From Saksenaea vasiformis B4078 (taxonomy: Eukaryota; Mucoromycota; Mucoromycetes; Mucorales; Saksenaeaceae), in contig JNDT01001577.1 in assembly GCA_000697055.1 (NCBI GenBank), positions 1 through 64,000 on the forward strand: DNA of 64,000 bases, given 5' to 3'. The notes under the pieces are model-generated. The model had not been told where the DNA came from, ran no database searches, and worked only from the letters and a program-made list of their open reading frames with translations. The position numbers were made by a program, and so were the translations under genes. Positions 22,519 through 34,100 of this stretch are shown one piece after another. Numbering within the stretch: position 1 is the first letter of the stretch; each line of letters starts with the position of its first letter.

Positions 22519-24670
22519 GGAACTGTTATTGAAGATGTGTTCTGCTTCAATAAAAGAAGAAATTAATGGTTCCACCAAATGAAACCCACTCCCCCTTTAT
22601 TTTTACTTTGTTTCCCTCTGTGCCGGTTTAAAACGAACAGAAAAAGCAGGAGCAATGAGCCAGATGACCCCATGTGATGGGTCGGAGAGCGAATGGCGCG
22701 TGGGATTCGGCTGGTAGCTCTCTTTCCACCAAGACACCCCACGATGGAAGATAAAAAAGGATCAGGTGCAAAAAATAACTTATTGTTTTCAGTCTTTTGA
22801 ACTGTAGTAAAGGGACTTAGTCGTGTAAAAAAAATGAGACGAAAGATGGTGTCTTCGGCAGCTTGAACCGTAATCTTCGTTATTCTTCACCTATGGCAAG
22901 TCCTGCTTAAGCGTAGTTTGGTAGAATCCTAAGCTGAGAAAACCTGATTAATGATGGTCTTTGATCAGCAGATTAGGCAATGTCAAATGAGCAACTGGAA
23001 AAATTCTTACCAGGTAACACGGTAGATTTCCACGAGGTACGACCATATTCACTAATGACAGTACCTGTGTAGCTACCACAGCTACTTAATACTGCATTTT
23101 GAATGAGCGTTTGCATCAAATAAATAGCATGTCACGTTGCAAGTTGAATAATTTTGCGTTGGGAAGTTATGAGCCTTTTGTGCGGGGAAATAGTTCTTTT
23201 TTTACTTTAGTCCAAGGAACACTGCGCGGCTGAATGAGGTAAGCGTTGCATTGAAGTATCCATTCCTTCATTGATAGTTCCTCAGCATCGTTTCAGAAGC
23301 AATAATGGGAGGTTCCACTCAAAATAAACCGTATTTGAAGACATGCATGGATTTCCTCTTCTCTCTTTTTTTTTTTCCTTCGGCTCTATTCATCTTAGAT
23401 CTCCGGTAAGGATGCCGATCCTCCATCACATACAGAAGATCATTCGTGTCTTTTTTGTCAGTCCTTTATCCTGCACGGCCTCCGTGCCGAACGATCTTGG
23501 CTATGGTATATCCTCTTCTTTACCACCAGATAAGCCAATCTCGTCGCCAATTCGTATATATCGTTGACCGCAGATTCAATTGCTTCTTTAGCATAAACTG
23601 GCCTCTGCGTGGACGCATAATTCATTCAGAGCGGCGTAAAAAATTGTTCAATAAACAAAGACATATGTCGCGTTTATCGAACACAACGCTAATACCTAAC
23701 AGTGTCAAAATGAGACCTATTGATTATGAAGCTATGAGAGATCTGGAAGCAAAATGGCGTGGCTGTGGACAGGGAGTGCCATATGCAGAAGCCAGTACGA
23801 CCACGTTTTTTCAACAATGCAATTTGCAGCTGGCCTCTAGATTGTATACGTGCACACTTTCTGTTGGTCCGCCTATCACGAAAATCAGAATGCCATGAAA
23901 AGTCTCTAAATTTTGAGAAGTCTATGAGTTGGCGCGAAAATGACACGTGCATTTGACCAGACTAAAAGTACCGATGAGATCTCAATGAGTATTTGGACCA
24001 AGGTAGCCCTACCTACAACGTTCTGTTTGGCAGTAATCTGGCTTATGAGGCACTTCAGTGCTTGCCAATTTGAGAAAGCAAGCTGCGTTTATTAACTTTC
24101 GGGTGTAAATATTGGCCTGATTCTAAGGCATAAATACTGTAAAAAATAGAAAACTCAGAATCTATATTGTTCAAAACTAGGTGAGCTGTGGGTACAATTC
24201 AAACGTTGCAGTACAGAGATATCAATGATTTTCTTCTATGGGATTATTGAGGCCACTCTCGACAGACTTGTTTTTTTTCAGTTATGATGATTTCATCATC
24301 TGTACAGATAACAGTAGTCTTCCTGAGCAGTAAACGGCTTGATGTAAATAGTTTAGCAATGAAAATTTTTCCAGGGAGAAATGTAGCACTTATGCGGAAA
24401 ATGCCCTTTATATTAGTGTCATTTTTAGATGCAGACACACCTAGGCCAGCGAACTACCATGTACAGCCATCTGACACATCGTTCGTTTGTGACATTTCCC
24501 AGATTATCTTCATTGCATCATATACGACATCCGTCAGTCAGCACCGCCTTAACTTAAAATTTATCATTAACGAAGTTTATATAGCTATTTCATATCCTTG
24601 TCATGCATTAAACGCCTAATTTCAATTACATGCAGTAAACTAATCATCTATCTGCTATCGGGAAGTAACA
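22519..24670. other. Intergenic with an R1 repeat relic
   Basis: DEF1 promoter side, then repeat-derived sequence (23325-23660, listed separately). Remaining open frames on either strand (for example plus 24284-24619) show no motif I can defend. Confidence 0.45.
23325..23660 (+). repeat. Dispersed repeat family R1, copy D
   Basis: Begins with ACCGTATTTGAAGACATG, then a TTCGGCTCT block, CTCCGGTAAGGATGCC (~23400), a CCTGCACGGCCTC...CCGAACGATCT block, a TACCACCAGATAAGC block, and finally GTGGACGCATAATTCATTCAGAGCGGCGTAAA. The order matches the arms at 4.6-6.3 kb, but the middle third is missing, so this is an internally deleted copy. Confidence 0.6.
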
Positions 24671-26103
24671 TCAAGGGCTTCCCTCATAATATCTTCTTGT
24701 TCGCTTATCTAATAAACGAGACTTTTCTGTGGGTTCTAACGCCTCGGATATATCCACCCGACTTCCCTCAGAACTTCCGTCTATATTCTCCTCGTCTAGT
24801 GATTCATTTTCCTGCTGCTGCTGTAATGCCGAAAAACATTCACTCTCCGCCAGTGCTGCAACAGTCGTTTCTTGTATGTCTGCACCTCCAAACGCGGAAC
24901 GCCAAGACAAAATAAGTACTCCACTTACAGTGATTGCTACACCCAAGATAACAAGGAAAAGCTGCCACCATCGTAATTGCTCCCATTGATCGTAGTATAC
25001 CAGACCGTTAAATAAGCAAGATACATTAAATGCACAGAAAGATAACGGAATCAGGATGACGGTATCGCATAATCGTAGGCCTTTGTTTAGATAATAAAGC
25101 TGCCATATTTTGTTTTTCCATTTAGTTATACTGCCACTCGTTCCGAAGTTTTCTTACCTGCAGGACGGCTGTCAAAACCAACATGACCAGCAATATCCAA
25201 GTAAGCACATGTTGAAGCTGGTTCTCGTTGTACACCACCGTGAGGATGATCAGTTCCAATCCACTTTTCGCAAAGAGCATGCTCTGACTGCTGATGTTAC
25301 CTCCTAGCATACCAAAGCTGTCACATGCATCAGGATTAGGTCAAACAGGAAAAAATATGCCTGCCTTATGCCAATGTATTTCTTATTATCTGCACGCGAA
25401 AGCCACCGACCAAGTAGTGTCCCTGCTCGTGCATGATAGGGGTCCCTTTCGATACAATTGTACAGATACTCAAAGTAATGCGTCAGAATCATCGTAAACA
25501 CGATGAATGCTTCCACAACACTGAAATAAGCGATAAATGCCGGTCGTTTGTATAATCGGATGAGATCTTCAAGATTATGGCTTGGTTCTTGAATTACTCC
25601 AAACAGACCGACCAGCAGAGCACCAATAACAATCAGAAACGTACCTTGAAGTAGAAAACAGGCATTTTCTGCTCAGCATACAGTCTATTTATATCGTACT
25701 TCTTCTTACCAATTATACTCTGTTTAGAAAACGGGTCACCTAACACAATTTTTGCAGCAACTGCGTTGAAGACCAGTCCCATAGCACCGATGGGTGCTAG
25801 AATAACGATAGGTAAATAGCCGATGGAAAAGACGGAACCGATGATGTTTGCAGCGAGATATGCGATGAAACCTGTGAGCCATAAAGGTCTCCGAAATGCA
25901 TTCTTTCGAAGTTCTACTGGATAAATTTGATCGTTCAGTATATGGGATTTGCGTTGGTAAGCCATGGCAAAGGCTTGAATGAGATTTGTGCCAAATGAGA
26001 CGCCAAGTCCGATCCAAAACTGTGTCGCCAGGTGGTCTACTTGCTCCCTATGATAGCTGAACATATGGATGCGTTCCAAGGGTAAGGAGAGTGAAGAGTA
26101 CAT
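24671..26103 (-). CDS. NIPA-type magnesium transporter
   Basis: Four exons: 26103-25710, 25644-25365, 25317-25158 and 25099-24671 (420 residues). The multi-pass membrane protein belongs to the NIPA/DUF803 family of Mg2+ transporters. Diagnostic blocks are GYLPIVILAPIGAMGLVFNA and AKIVLGDPFSKQSIIG in exon 1, GNISSQSMLFAKSGLELI in exon 3, and ILIPLSFCAFNVSCLFNGLV and LGVAITVSGVLILSW in exon 4. The tail after residue ~350 is hydrophilic and acidic. The second intron (25364-25318, 47 bp) begins with GC rather than GT yet is needed to keep the conserved IGIS-FGMLGGN junction; a CTAAT branch-like site is present in it. Location is probably plasma membrane or endosome, by family. About nine membrane segments are apparent. 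Confidence 0.92.
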
Positions 26104-26284
26104 GACGATGACGGAAGCATAAGTGAAAGCATACGGCCAAAAAAAGCGGCAACGCTTTAAGTCGGGGAGAATTGAGGGGAGTTCAATTGAAAAAACAAAG
26201 CACGTGAGGTATCAATGTGCTCCCCCCATCCATGGGAAGGGGGACCGTCGGTCATGGTTAACCATAGTAAAATCATGACCAAAT

Positions 26285-27400
26285 TTAATATTGCACAACA
26301 ATTACTTTAGGTGGCGTATCATCGACTCGCGAGGGGGATGTAACACAAAGCGGAGGATGCAGCTCTCCAAATGACCTCCCACTGCTGCCATTATTGTTCC
26401 GTGACAGGAGCTTCAACGTCTTTCGCGGTCCGCTAATAACGACTGCCTGCCACTCCTCCACATAGTTTCCCTTTTGAGACAATTTCTACTATAAGGTCAC
26501 GTTTTCTTTCCTGCAGAGAGATGATCAGTAATTGATTGAATATGACGCAGCGATGCTGTTTTCTTGATCAGTCCACCTACCACTTAGCAGTGGAATCACG
26601 ATTTTCAGCATCCGATTTGACATAAACTCCTCCGTGCCAACCGAAAAATCCCATGCAGTAGAATAAACTCCGCGATCTGTGGTGCTCCGCAGGCTGTATC
26701 TGAACACCTAAAACTTTGTAGTATTCCGTTCTCCTGCTTTTCAGATATGTAAAACGTCTAACACTAAACTTTTAGCGGAATGTAGTAGATAGGGGTGCTA
26801 AGGTACCACCGTATATGTTCCTAAACGTCCATAGTGCTACACACTTCGAGTCACCGTTGAAAGTGGCACCGGCCACTTTGGTTCAAGTTTTACGCTATCA
26901 TATTTCCTACTTGTGCGTTTCCCATGGATCCAGATCGATAGATACTGCCATCAGAATACGAATCTACAGGATCAAAGGTCACACCCATTGAACAAAATAT
27001 CGACCGAACAAAGTAATTTTCCTGATTTGTCCAGATTGGCTGTCATGGGTAATGGTTACAAAACGCATGTTATGCACTAGAATGTCAAAGGCTTGATATC
27101 TTTTCTCATTCACCTCTGTAACTTTCATGGAAACACCTGTAAAACGAGGCAAACTCAATCACTGTGTTCTTACTTATACCGTCTCCCAAGCAACGTATAG
27201 CACCCCATCTTTTTCTAACGGTCCAATTCAAAACGCAATCGGGGTTGAATGGTAAAGAACAATGCGGAATCAACGACGAGATCCATCACGGTATTTTTGT
27301 TCCCATCCGTTCCGTAGCGCTGCAACTCATGAACTACACCACGGAAAAATAGGTGCGCAAAGAGTTTAAATAGAGATTTTCGCTTGCTTTACTAATGCTT
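26285..27400 (-). pseudogene. Decayed multi-exon gene, family unknown
   Basis: Ordered coding-like blocks on the minus strand: LFFRGVVHELQRYGTDGNKN...ALFFTIQPRLRFELD (about 27390-27205), MKVTEVNEKRYQAFDILVHN...ITLFGRYFVQ (about 27130-26995), GVTFDPVDSYSDGSIYRSGS, KVAGATFNGDSKCVALWTFR, VFRYSLRSTTDRGVYSTAWD (26707-26580, preceded by a TTTTAG acceptor) and a last block ending TPPKVIVVQY with a stop at 26285. Blocks are separated by stops and by frame changes that I cannot reconcile with standard introns. The ordering and composition argue for a former gene, possibly beta-propeller-like, but I could not name a family. Confidence 0.4.
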
Positions 27401-28399
27401 AAAATGATGTCAGCCTGCCATTATTAGAAGGTTTTGACGGAATCAGCCGTTGTAGCGGGATGCACCCTGCTGTATTGACTGACCTTCATTTTGGTTACTG
27501 CAAAGAGAGCCTATTGTTACAAGCGAGCGCCGTCGGACGGTGACACATTCGCATTGCAGTGCTATTTTAATGCTAACAGCGCACAATGACTTTCAGGGAA
27601 CAATGTGAGATAAATATAAAGTATCTCAAGTGTTAGTTAGAATCACACTGCTTCCTAGATGTCTTCACTGTAACCAGGTTGCATCCTGCAATGGACTGCT
27701 TCAACGTTCCCTCATCTTGCAAATCTTCCTATTCTAATGCAGTCCATTTCAGCCATTGCTGCAGTCCATTTTAGCCATTGCTGCTTCCCAGGAAACGAAG
27801 AAGGGTGATTGAGAAATCTAGGAAACATGAAATGATTGTGTTGTGTTGATGAAATTGCAACGTGTCCCCCTTTTCAAGGTGGCAACGCTGTTCTATAAGA
27901 CTTTAGTATCTATCCACCCTTGAATAAATGGGTAACGAGGGACAACAGCCACAGAAAACAATATCCGCTAACGCTGGAGGAAACACACCATAGTAAAGAT
28001 AAAATAGCGGATGACTAAGTTCCGTTAGCTATAGCACGTTAGGCAGATAAACCAGGAATAATCAAGGCTCATAATTCTAGACTTGTGCAACATCTAATCG
28101 AGCGTTTCGACAGCTTACAGAAGGAAGGACCTTTTCTAGAATGAACGAATGTAGTACTCAATATGATTCAAGCAATCAAAATACCAGAAGAACTCAGTTT
28201 TTAGCTTATTTATTTTTATTCTTTTCCCTTTGCTCGGTCAGATCATCCGTAATGACACAGCAATTAGTTTTCCACGTGTGGCGATAAAAATAATCCTGGG
28301 CATAGCAGCACCTCTGTCGGACCATGAATGCGTGTTCCGGAGAAAATATTATAATCCACTGACCTGTGCCTTCATCTCTTTTCATCATCTTTCTCCACC
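27401..28399. other. Intergenic, GLTP promoter side
   Basis: No gene seen. A 22-bp direct tandem repeat is at 27739-27782. The region just upstream of 28400 should hold the promoter of the glycolipid transfer gene. Confidence 0.45.
27739..27782. repeat. 22-bp tandem duplication
   Basis: Two adjacent copies of a unit starting GCAGTCCATT(T)CAGCCATTG; they differ by one base. Confidence 0.85.
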
Positions 28400-29211
28400 A
28401 TGACCACTTTCTTTGACACTCTCAAGCGCTCGTATGTCGATGTAGACACATCCAAGGGTATCGACACTGAGCAGTTTCTGGAAGCTACTGAGGGCATCGT
28501 CTCATTGTTCGGTAAGTTAAGAACCAGATTCACAATCGTCCTCAACGCGTCCAGAATTGCTTGGTTCCACTGCTTTCTCTCGAGTGGTTGCTGACATGAA
28601 CGGTAATATTCTGGTAAGGCAATCGTAAAAGGCACACTTTAGGAGGGAAGGTTTACAATAGTCTACGGATTATTAGAAAATCAGAGAACGCTTTTTATCC
28701 AACCCAACGGCAAATGATACACTGGAAAACCTCTGCGCAACGGAAGCACCAGAAAAGAAACGTGTCGCTACCGAAGGCCTTTTGTGGCTTACACGGTAGG
28801 ACTCTGTGGAATATATATGTCTTATTATTAATTAATGTCCGTATAATAGAGGTCTTGACTTTACTGCAAAAGCTTTAGAAAACAGCATCAACAATCCGTC
28901 AGAGGAGCTGACTGTGTCGTTTACTAGCTCTTACGGTAAGACGCTGAGTAAACACCATAACTTTGTGGTCCGTGGTGTCTTCAGCGTAAGTTTTCCTGTT
29001 TGTAAAAGAAGAGACTTATTGATTCCTCATTCGATGCTATTAGCTTGCGATGAAAGCCTGTCCTTACCGCAAGGACTTCTATGAAAAGATTGGTGTAGTT
29101 ACCGATGATGCATTGGAGGTCATGAAGAGTTGGCTTGCGGCTCTTCAGGCAATCGTTACTGCCATTGAACAAATATTCGACCAGCACCCTGAGTACATCA
29201 AGGGCATGTAA
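28400..29211 (+). CDS. Glycolipid transfer protein
   Basis: Five exons: 28400-28511, 28555-28613, 28677-28795, 28850-28985 and 29044-29211 (197 residues), all GT-AG and in phase. The product is a complete GLTP domain: VDVDTSKGIDTEQFLEATEG at the start, a FSRVVADMNGNI block containing the sugar-contacting Asp-x-x-Gly/Asn motif (D-M-N-G-N), ATEGLLWLTRGLDFTAKAL with the stacking Trp, ELTVSFTSSYGKTLSKHHNF, and MKACPYRKDFYEKIG. The family moves glycosphingolipids such as glucosylceramide between cytosolic membrane faces; the fungal relative HET-C2 belongs to it. About 200 residues is the usual length. It ends 68 bp from the convergently transcribed GPC1. Confidence 0.95.
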
Positions 29212-29279
29212 ATATTAAACGGAATTGAGCAATTGTTGTCTTTTTATTGTATTGATTGGGTGTGTTTTTGCTAACTGCA

Positions 29280-30560
29280 CTAAGTATTTTTTACTTTGCC
29301 ATTGGCTACATCCTCGTCTTTTGCCACATTTTCTTTCTTCTTGATGATTTGTTCGATTTCGAGGTTATAGCGCCTTGAGAACACTTCTATATAATAGCTG
29401 GCACCATTCCAAACGCTGGCAGCAAACATAGCAACGAGAAAGGCGGTGTGTAACCAAAAACTTTTGTACAGGAAATAGGTGGGTATGGTGGTGGCTAGGT
29501 TGTACACAAGCTGGAGCAACATAAACATGTAGATCTTGTATTTCGCTCCGAATATAAAAGACGCGTGTTGAATAAAACCTTTACGACCTTGCGAATCGTT
29601 GAGTAACCAGGAATATGATGTTAGTCGAAGACCTGATTCGATTTTTTCCCGTCGCTTCACAATGATAAAGACAAAGTAAAGCACCTGCCAGATCAGATAG
29701 GCGACTGTTGAAAAAACGAATGCATCCCTGAAGCTCATAGTGGGTATCTCAGCGAGAGCGGGGAAAAGAGTATTTCGTACTGTGGCGTCAGATGATTGCT
29801 GGAGTTGGGGCATCCATCGGATCGTGTAGGTCACCAGGGGTGGAAAAATATGAATGAACACAGAAGTGACCTTGTCCAATGAATGGAACACGAGCGAATT
29901 CCGCCATGTGACGATTGCCCAGGCAACTGGTCCGTTTGTAAGGCAGTACGTGGCGATGAACAAGGTCGCCGAAGCGGGAAAGAACCATAAGTATAACAGC
30001 GTCATAGCATTAACAAAGTAGCACAGATCGAATATAAAATAATGCCATCTGCGATATCGATAAATGACAAAACGCAATGTAAGTAAATAGATCGACTGGA
30101 TGCTGTAGTAGAGCGGGATCCACTCCGGCACGCGTGAGGCGAGTACAGGTGTTATGCATGCATTTCCTACGCCAACTACAAATGACAGTTTGTCCCGTGT
30201 ATGAATGGTCTTTTCATCGCGGTTGATTCGATCATTGATCTGCAGATAGCGATTCATAAGGCGGCTGTGGATCAATACGCGTTGCTCCTCGAGTTTCTTG
30301 GTCTGCGTTCGAATACGATCCTTCGTCTTCGTTGTCCATTCGGATGATTTTGCTCGTAGCTCCCTTTGTCTTTCGTGCAGCTGAAAGGTCACCTGGTCGA
30401 GAGCGGCCGAGAGCATATCGATCATATCGAAGTCGTTTTCAGAGACGAGGTCGGCAGCAGTCCAGCCCCATTCGTCTAACATGTCTACGTCGAAATCATC
30501 ATCCTCGGTGTCATTTACAGGTGATCCATTTAGCGAAGGAACCACTACCGGTTGTGCCAT
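29280..30560 (-). CDS. GPC1: Glycerophosphocholine acyltransferase 1
   Basis: Intron-free, 426 residues, close to the ~430 of yeast Gpc1. The N-terminus is acidic, followed by a coiled-coil helix (about residues 50-110), then at least eight hydrophobic segments. Signature blocks of the DUF2838/Gpc1 family are present: YFIFDLCYFVNAMTLLYLWF, CLTNGPVAWAIVTWRNSLVF and HSLDKVTSVFIHIFPPLVTY, the last two with the conserved Arg/His-Ser residues thought to be catalytic. The enzyme acylates glycerophosphocholine to lysophosphatidylcholine in the ER, recycling phosphatidylcholine backbones. The C-terminus is Lys/Glu-rich and cytosolic. Start is the first ATG (30560) with a purine-poor but acceptable context. 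Confidence 0.95.
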   Translation of the reverse strand: MAQPVVVPSLNGSPVNDTEDDDFDVDMLDEWGWTAADLVSENDFDMIDMLSAALDQVTFQLHERQRELRAKSSEWTTKTKDRIRTQTKKLEEQRVLIHSRLMNRYLQINDRINRDEKTIHTRDKLSFVVGVGNACITPVLASRVPEWIPLYYSIQSIYLLTLRFVIYRYRRWHYFIFDLCYFVNAMTLLYLWFFPASATLFIATYCLTNGPVAWAIVTWRNSLVFHSLDKVTSVFIHIFPPLVTYTIRWMPQLQQSSDATVRNTLFPALAEIPTMSFRDAFVFSTVAYLIWQVLYFVFIIVKRREKIESGLRLTSYSWLLNDSQGRKGFIQHASFIFGAKYKIYMFMLLQLVYNLATTIPTYFLYKSFWLHTAFLVAMFAASVWNGASYYIEVFSRRYNLEIEQIIKKKENVAKDEDVANGKVKNT

Positions 30561-31192
30561 GGGTGAGTAATTAATCAGGAAGAGAAACTAAGAAACGAGA
30601 AACATGTGCTTTTACTTTACTTATCCCAGCATACAATTACACGTGATAATTTTTATCTTAAGGTCGGAGCACTGGGACTTTCAGAACACGGAACTGGAAG
30701 TCCTCCGCGTTATCGTTCCGCAGGATTAAAATTCTCTCACAAAGTTATCGCTGCTAGTAACAAGTGATTGTGAATTTGATGTATGTCCATAGTATACTTA
30801 ATTGAATGACTTTATAAATTCAAATATGTATTTCTTTTTTTATCAGGCACATAGATAGAGTTTTTCCATCGCACCATTCGGGTTGACCCACAAGCTAAAC
30901 GCGTTGTCGCTTAGGGCTGGAAGCTTTGAGCCTGCGACAAATGCATTTACAATGATGAATAAAGTATTACGCTGGTCGAATAAGCTTTGCGCCAATATGG
31001 GGATCAATCTGATGTAACCAGGTTATCACTTTGTGGCCAGTGCATGAACTGGTGACTGCATATTCAATTTCCTCAGCACAAACGTGGGTCTTCTTGAATA
31101 CATAATTTATAGAACGTAGCATAAAAATACATTCAATAAGCATTATGAAAACTTGTCAACGATAAGAAAGCATTCGCTATCATTAACAGAAG
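30561..31192. other. Intergenic
   Basis: GPC1 promoter on the right side of its start and the 3' flank of the large gene ending at 31193. Nothing else recognised. Confidence 0.5.
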
Positions 31193-34100
31193 TTACTGAG
31201 AACCTAACTGCCTTGCCAAATTTCGGAACACAGAAGCCTTCTCAAGATTACGTTCTACACCTACACCTCGTGCATAACATGTGGCTATCCCGAGAAATAC
31301 CATATCGAGACCTGACTCGACCAGATCCAGTAGAATATCGAAGCCAATGGTTGGATCATTCTCGCAACCACTCCATCCATTTAGATGGTATACAGCTACC
31401 ATAAACTTAGCATATGTTTCGGTCTGAGCAGCTTCTTCAAATGACTTGTACGCTTCTCTCCGAAGCTGGTCAGCTTCCGACTCGTCTGTCGAAACGTTGG
31501 CCAGATTGTGTTTTACCCTTCCAATTGCTACGTCCGCAAGGGTACTCTCGAGTTCATGTTTGACATACTCATACCACCGCAACGCATGGACTTGATCACT
31601 TCCAAATTCTTCATGATATCCTTTTTCAAAGTATTCGCCGACTGCTAACGCGGATTTCGGATCGCCCAGTATGCCCCCAATCGAATAATAAATAAATGCT
31701 GCTTTGTAGTTCTGCTCGATGTTGTAATGGCTGTTGGTTTCTGTAGAGGAAAAACCAGTATGATACCTGTCGCCCAACTCTCTGCATACCGATATTGTAG
31801 GGATATATGATGCTTCTTCGAACGTCTCCATAGCCTTTTGATACTCATATTTTTCCCACCAAATTTTTCCAAGTACACGATAAGCCTCGTGTAACCCTTT
31901 CTGCGCTGCCTTCGTCAGATACTCAATAGCCAATGAATCGTTGGCTTCTAAACCTTTCAGACCATAAAAGTGCCAGAGTCCAAACTGATATGGAATATCC
32001 GGATCGTCGTCATCGTCAGAGTTTACTTTAAGCATCTTGATTAGTCGTTTTTCCATCCCTTCTTCGGTGTTGAAAGGTTCAGATTCTTTCACGGCTTGGA
32101 ATTGATTTACGTACTGAAGTTGCCATCCAATAGCTTCGCACGAGGATTCGGTACCAGTCTTTATCGTCTTGCTATCAAAGGTCCGGTAGTTGCCACTCAT
32201 AAATACTCTGGTATCTCCGTCCACCACCATTACGCTTTGAAAAGCGATCATGTCACCTCGTCGAACGTAATCAGAACCGTCCAAATTTGTTTCTGCATCT
32301 TCTGCTTCATCTGGCACCACTGATGATAGCATAGTGTCCTCATTGTTGGGAATAAAACGTATAATTTTCCTACTTCCAATTGAGTACATTATGCTAAACA
32401 AGAGCCTCCACGCCAAACCATTGAAAACTCAAATCAGACTGTTCAGGATCCACATCTGGGGGTGTAGGATTCATCAAATCGTGCCCATGCACAGCAAGGT
32501 CCAGCTCTTTGTCGCAGGAGACGTAATGTACATGAGGGCTGATATAAACGTCTTCACTAGACTTCACATATCTCACTTTCACTATGTCCCCATATTTCAT
32601 GTAGTGAGGATTGGAACCCTCTTGATCGCGCGAGACACTTTCAGGCTCAATAACGACAGTAACTGGGGGTATTGTTTCGACAATCGTGCGGTTCTTCGCC
32701 ACGATACCTTCCTCGGGTATTCCCAGGTGGACTTTCTCAGGAATTGGTAGCTCGTGATTGTGCTCGGATTCTTCGGGATTTTCGAATTTTTTGTATCCCC
32801 ATTGACCTTCCTCTATCTCTGAAAGCATAATTCTCCATTGACATGCGTGGCCTTGTTGTTGCTGCTTCTGCAACCCGCGTGCTATGCGTTCTTCGGCATC
32901 ACTAAGGCAGCAATAGATACAAATGACCTGACATGATATTATTTTAGGCGCTACAATAATGCTGGATAACTTACTTGGCCTGTAATACGTTCTTCTGTAA
33001 TTGAAAAGCCTGCCTCATTGCATGCATGCTGGCAATATTCGGTTGCTGTTTTGCTGTCTGGAAATTTCTTATCCAGCAAGCTATCAAATAACGCATCCGT
33101 CTGCAAAGTAGAGTAAATCGCACTTTCTCTCTGTTTCAGATTCATACCGGCATAGATGCAGTTGACACACATCCTTTACGTTCTTCTTCGAGAATTCTGC
33201 GGTATATAGTCATTTTCAGCATGTAGTTATAGCAGATACGGTCTTCGGAAAGAATAACATTCTCGTATGTTTGTTGAACTTTGCTGCTCTCTTCTTCATC
33301 TAGTAACATATAAAGAGGCTTCAACTCCTTTACTTGGATGACGGCTTGGTTTGATTTGATTGTATTTATCCAATTCTTAACATCATTCCAGAGCAGCAAC
33401 TGAGAGTCGCCGCCTTAAAGAGAAAATCTTCATTAGTTTTTTTTCTCCTCTTGCATTAACCTACCGACTGCGTCCCAGAAGTTGCTTTTTTGGAGCGATT
33501 TCTCGATTTCAGTAGTAACTGTACTACGTGAAAGCGATTTTTCTATCCTTGCTACTGTAGTACTTGGTTCGACATTAGCATCATCTTGCTTATTTTCCTC
33601 AGGTTGCAAAACTTCGTCTAGTGTTGGTCCGTCGTCTATATCTCTGTCGGGAATGGTCCCTGGAATATCGCCACTTTTTCCAGCCTTTTCTTTCTCATCA
33701 TTTTCTGCAGAAGCTTCATATGCAATTCTTCCGCCTAGAGACCTCATAAGTCTACGAAATTTCTACAGAACCTTACCATAGCGCATAATGGAGGGATAAT
33801 AGTAACCAAACTGTTGGAAAACATCTTGTAACGCGTCATACGTATCTTCATCTTCGTTCCCAACCAGTAAAGCTGAACGGATAGCTTCCTTAAATTGCGC
33901 AGTTGGTTGAATGAGCTCACTATTTAAATGTAGCTGGAACGGTCATTTGGTTACTTATTATCCATGAATTGCCCTCATTATACTTACTTCTTTGCAAATC
34001 ACGTACGCTACATGATATGGTATCATTTTTCCATCGGTACTTCCCATGCGGATAAGGCTCCTCTCTTTGCATTCCCCTTCTGCACCCGACTTAAATCCTT

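Noticed and set aside
24244..24619. Open frames on both strands near 24.4 kb, considered as a helicase relic
   Set aside because: I could not find Walker or other helicase motifs in any frame.
28206..28388. Minus-strand frame before GLTP
   Set aside because: Overlaps the GLTP promoter, no motif, no conserved features.
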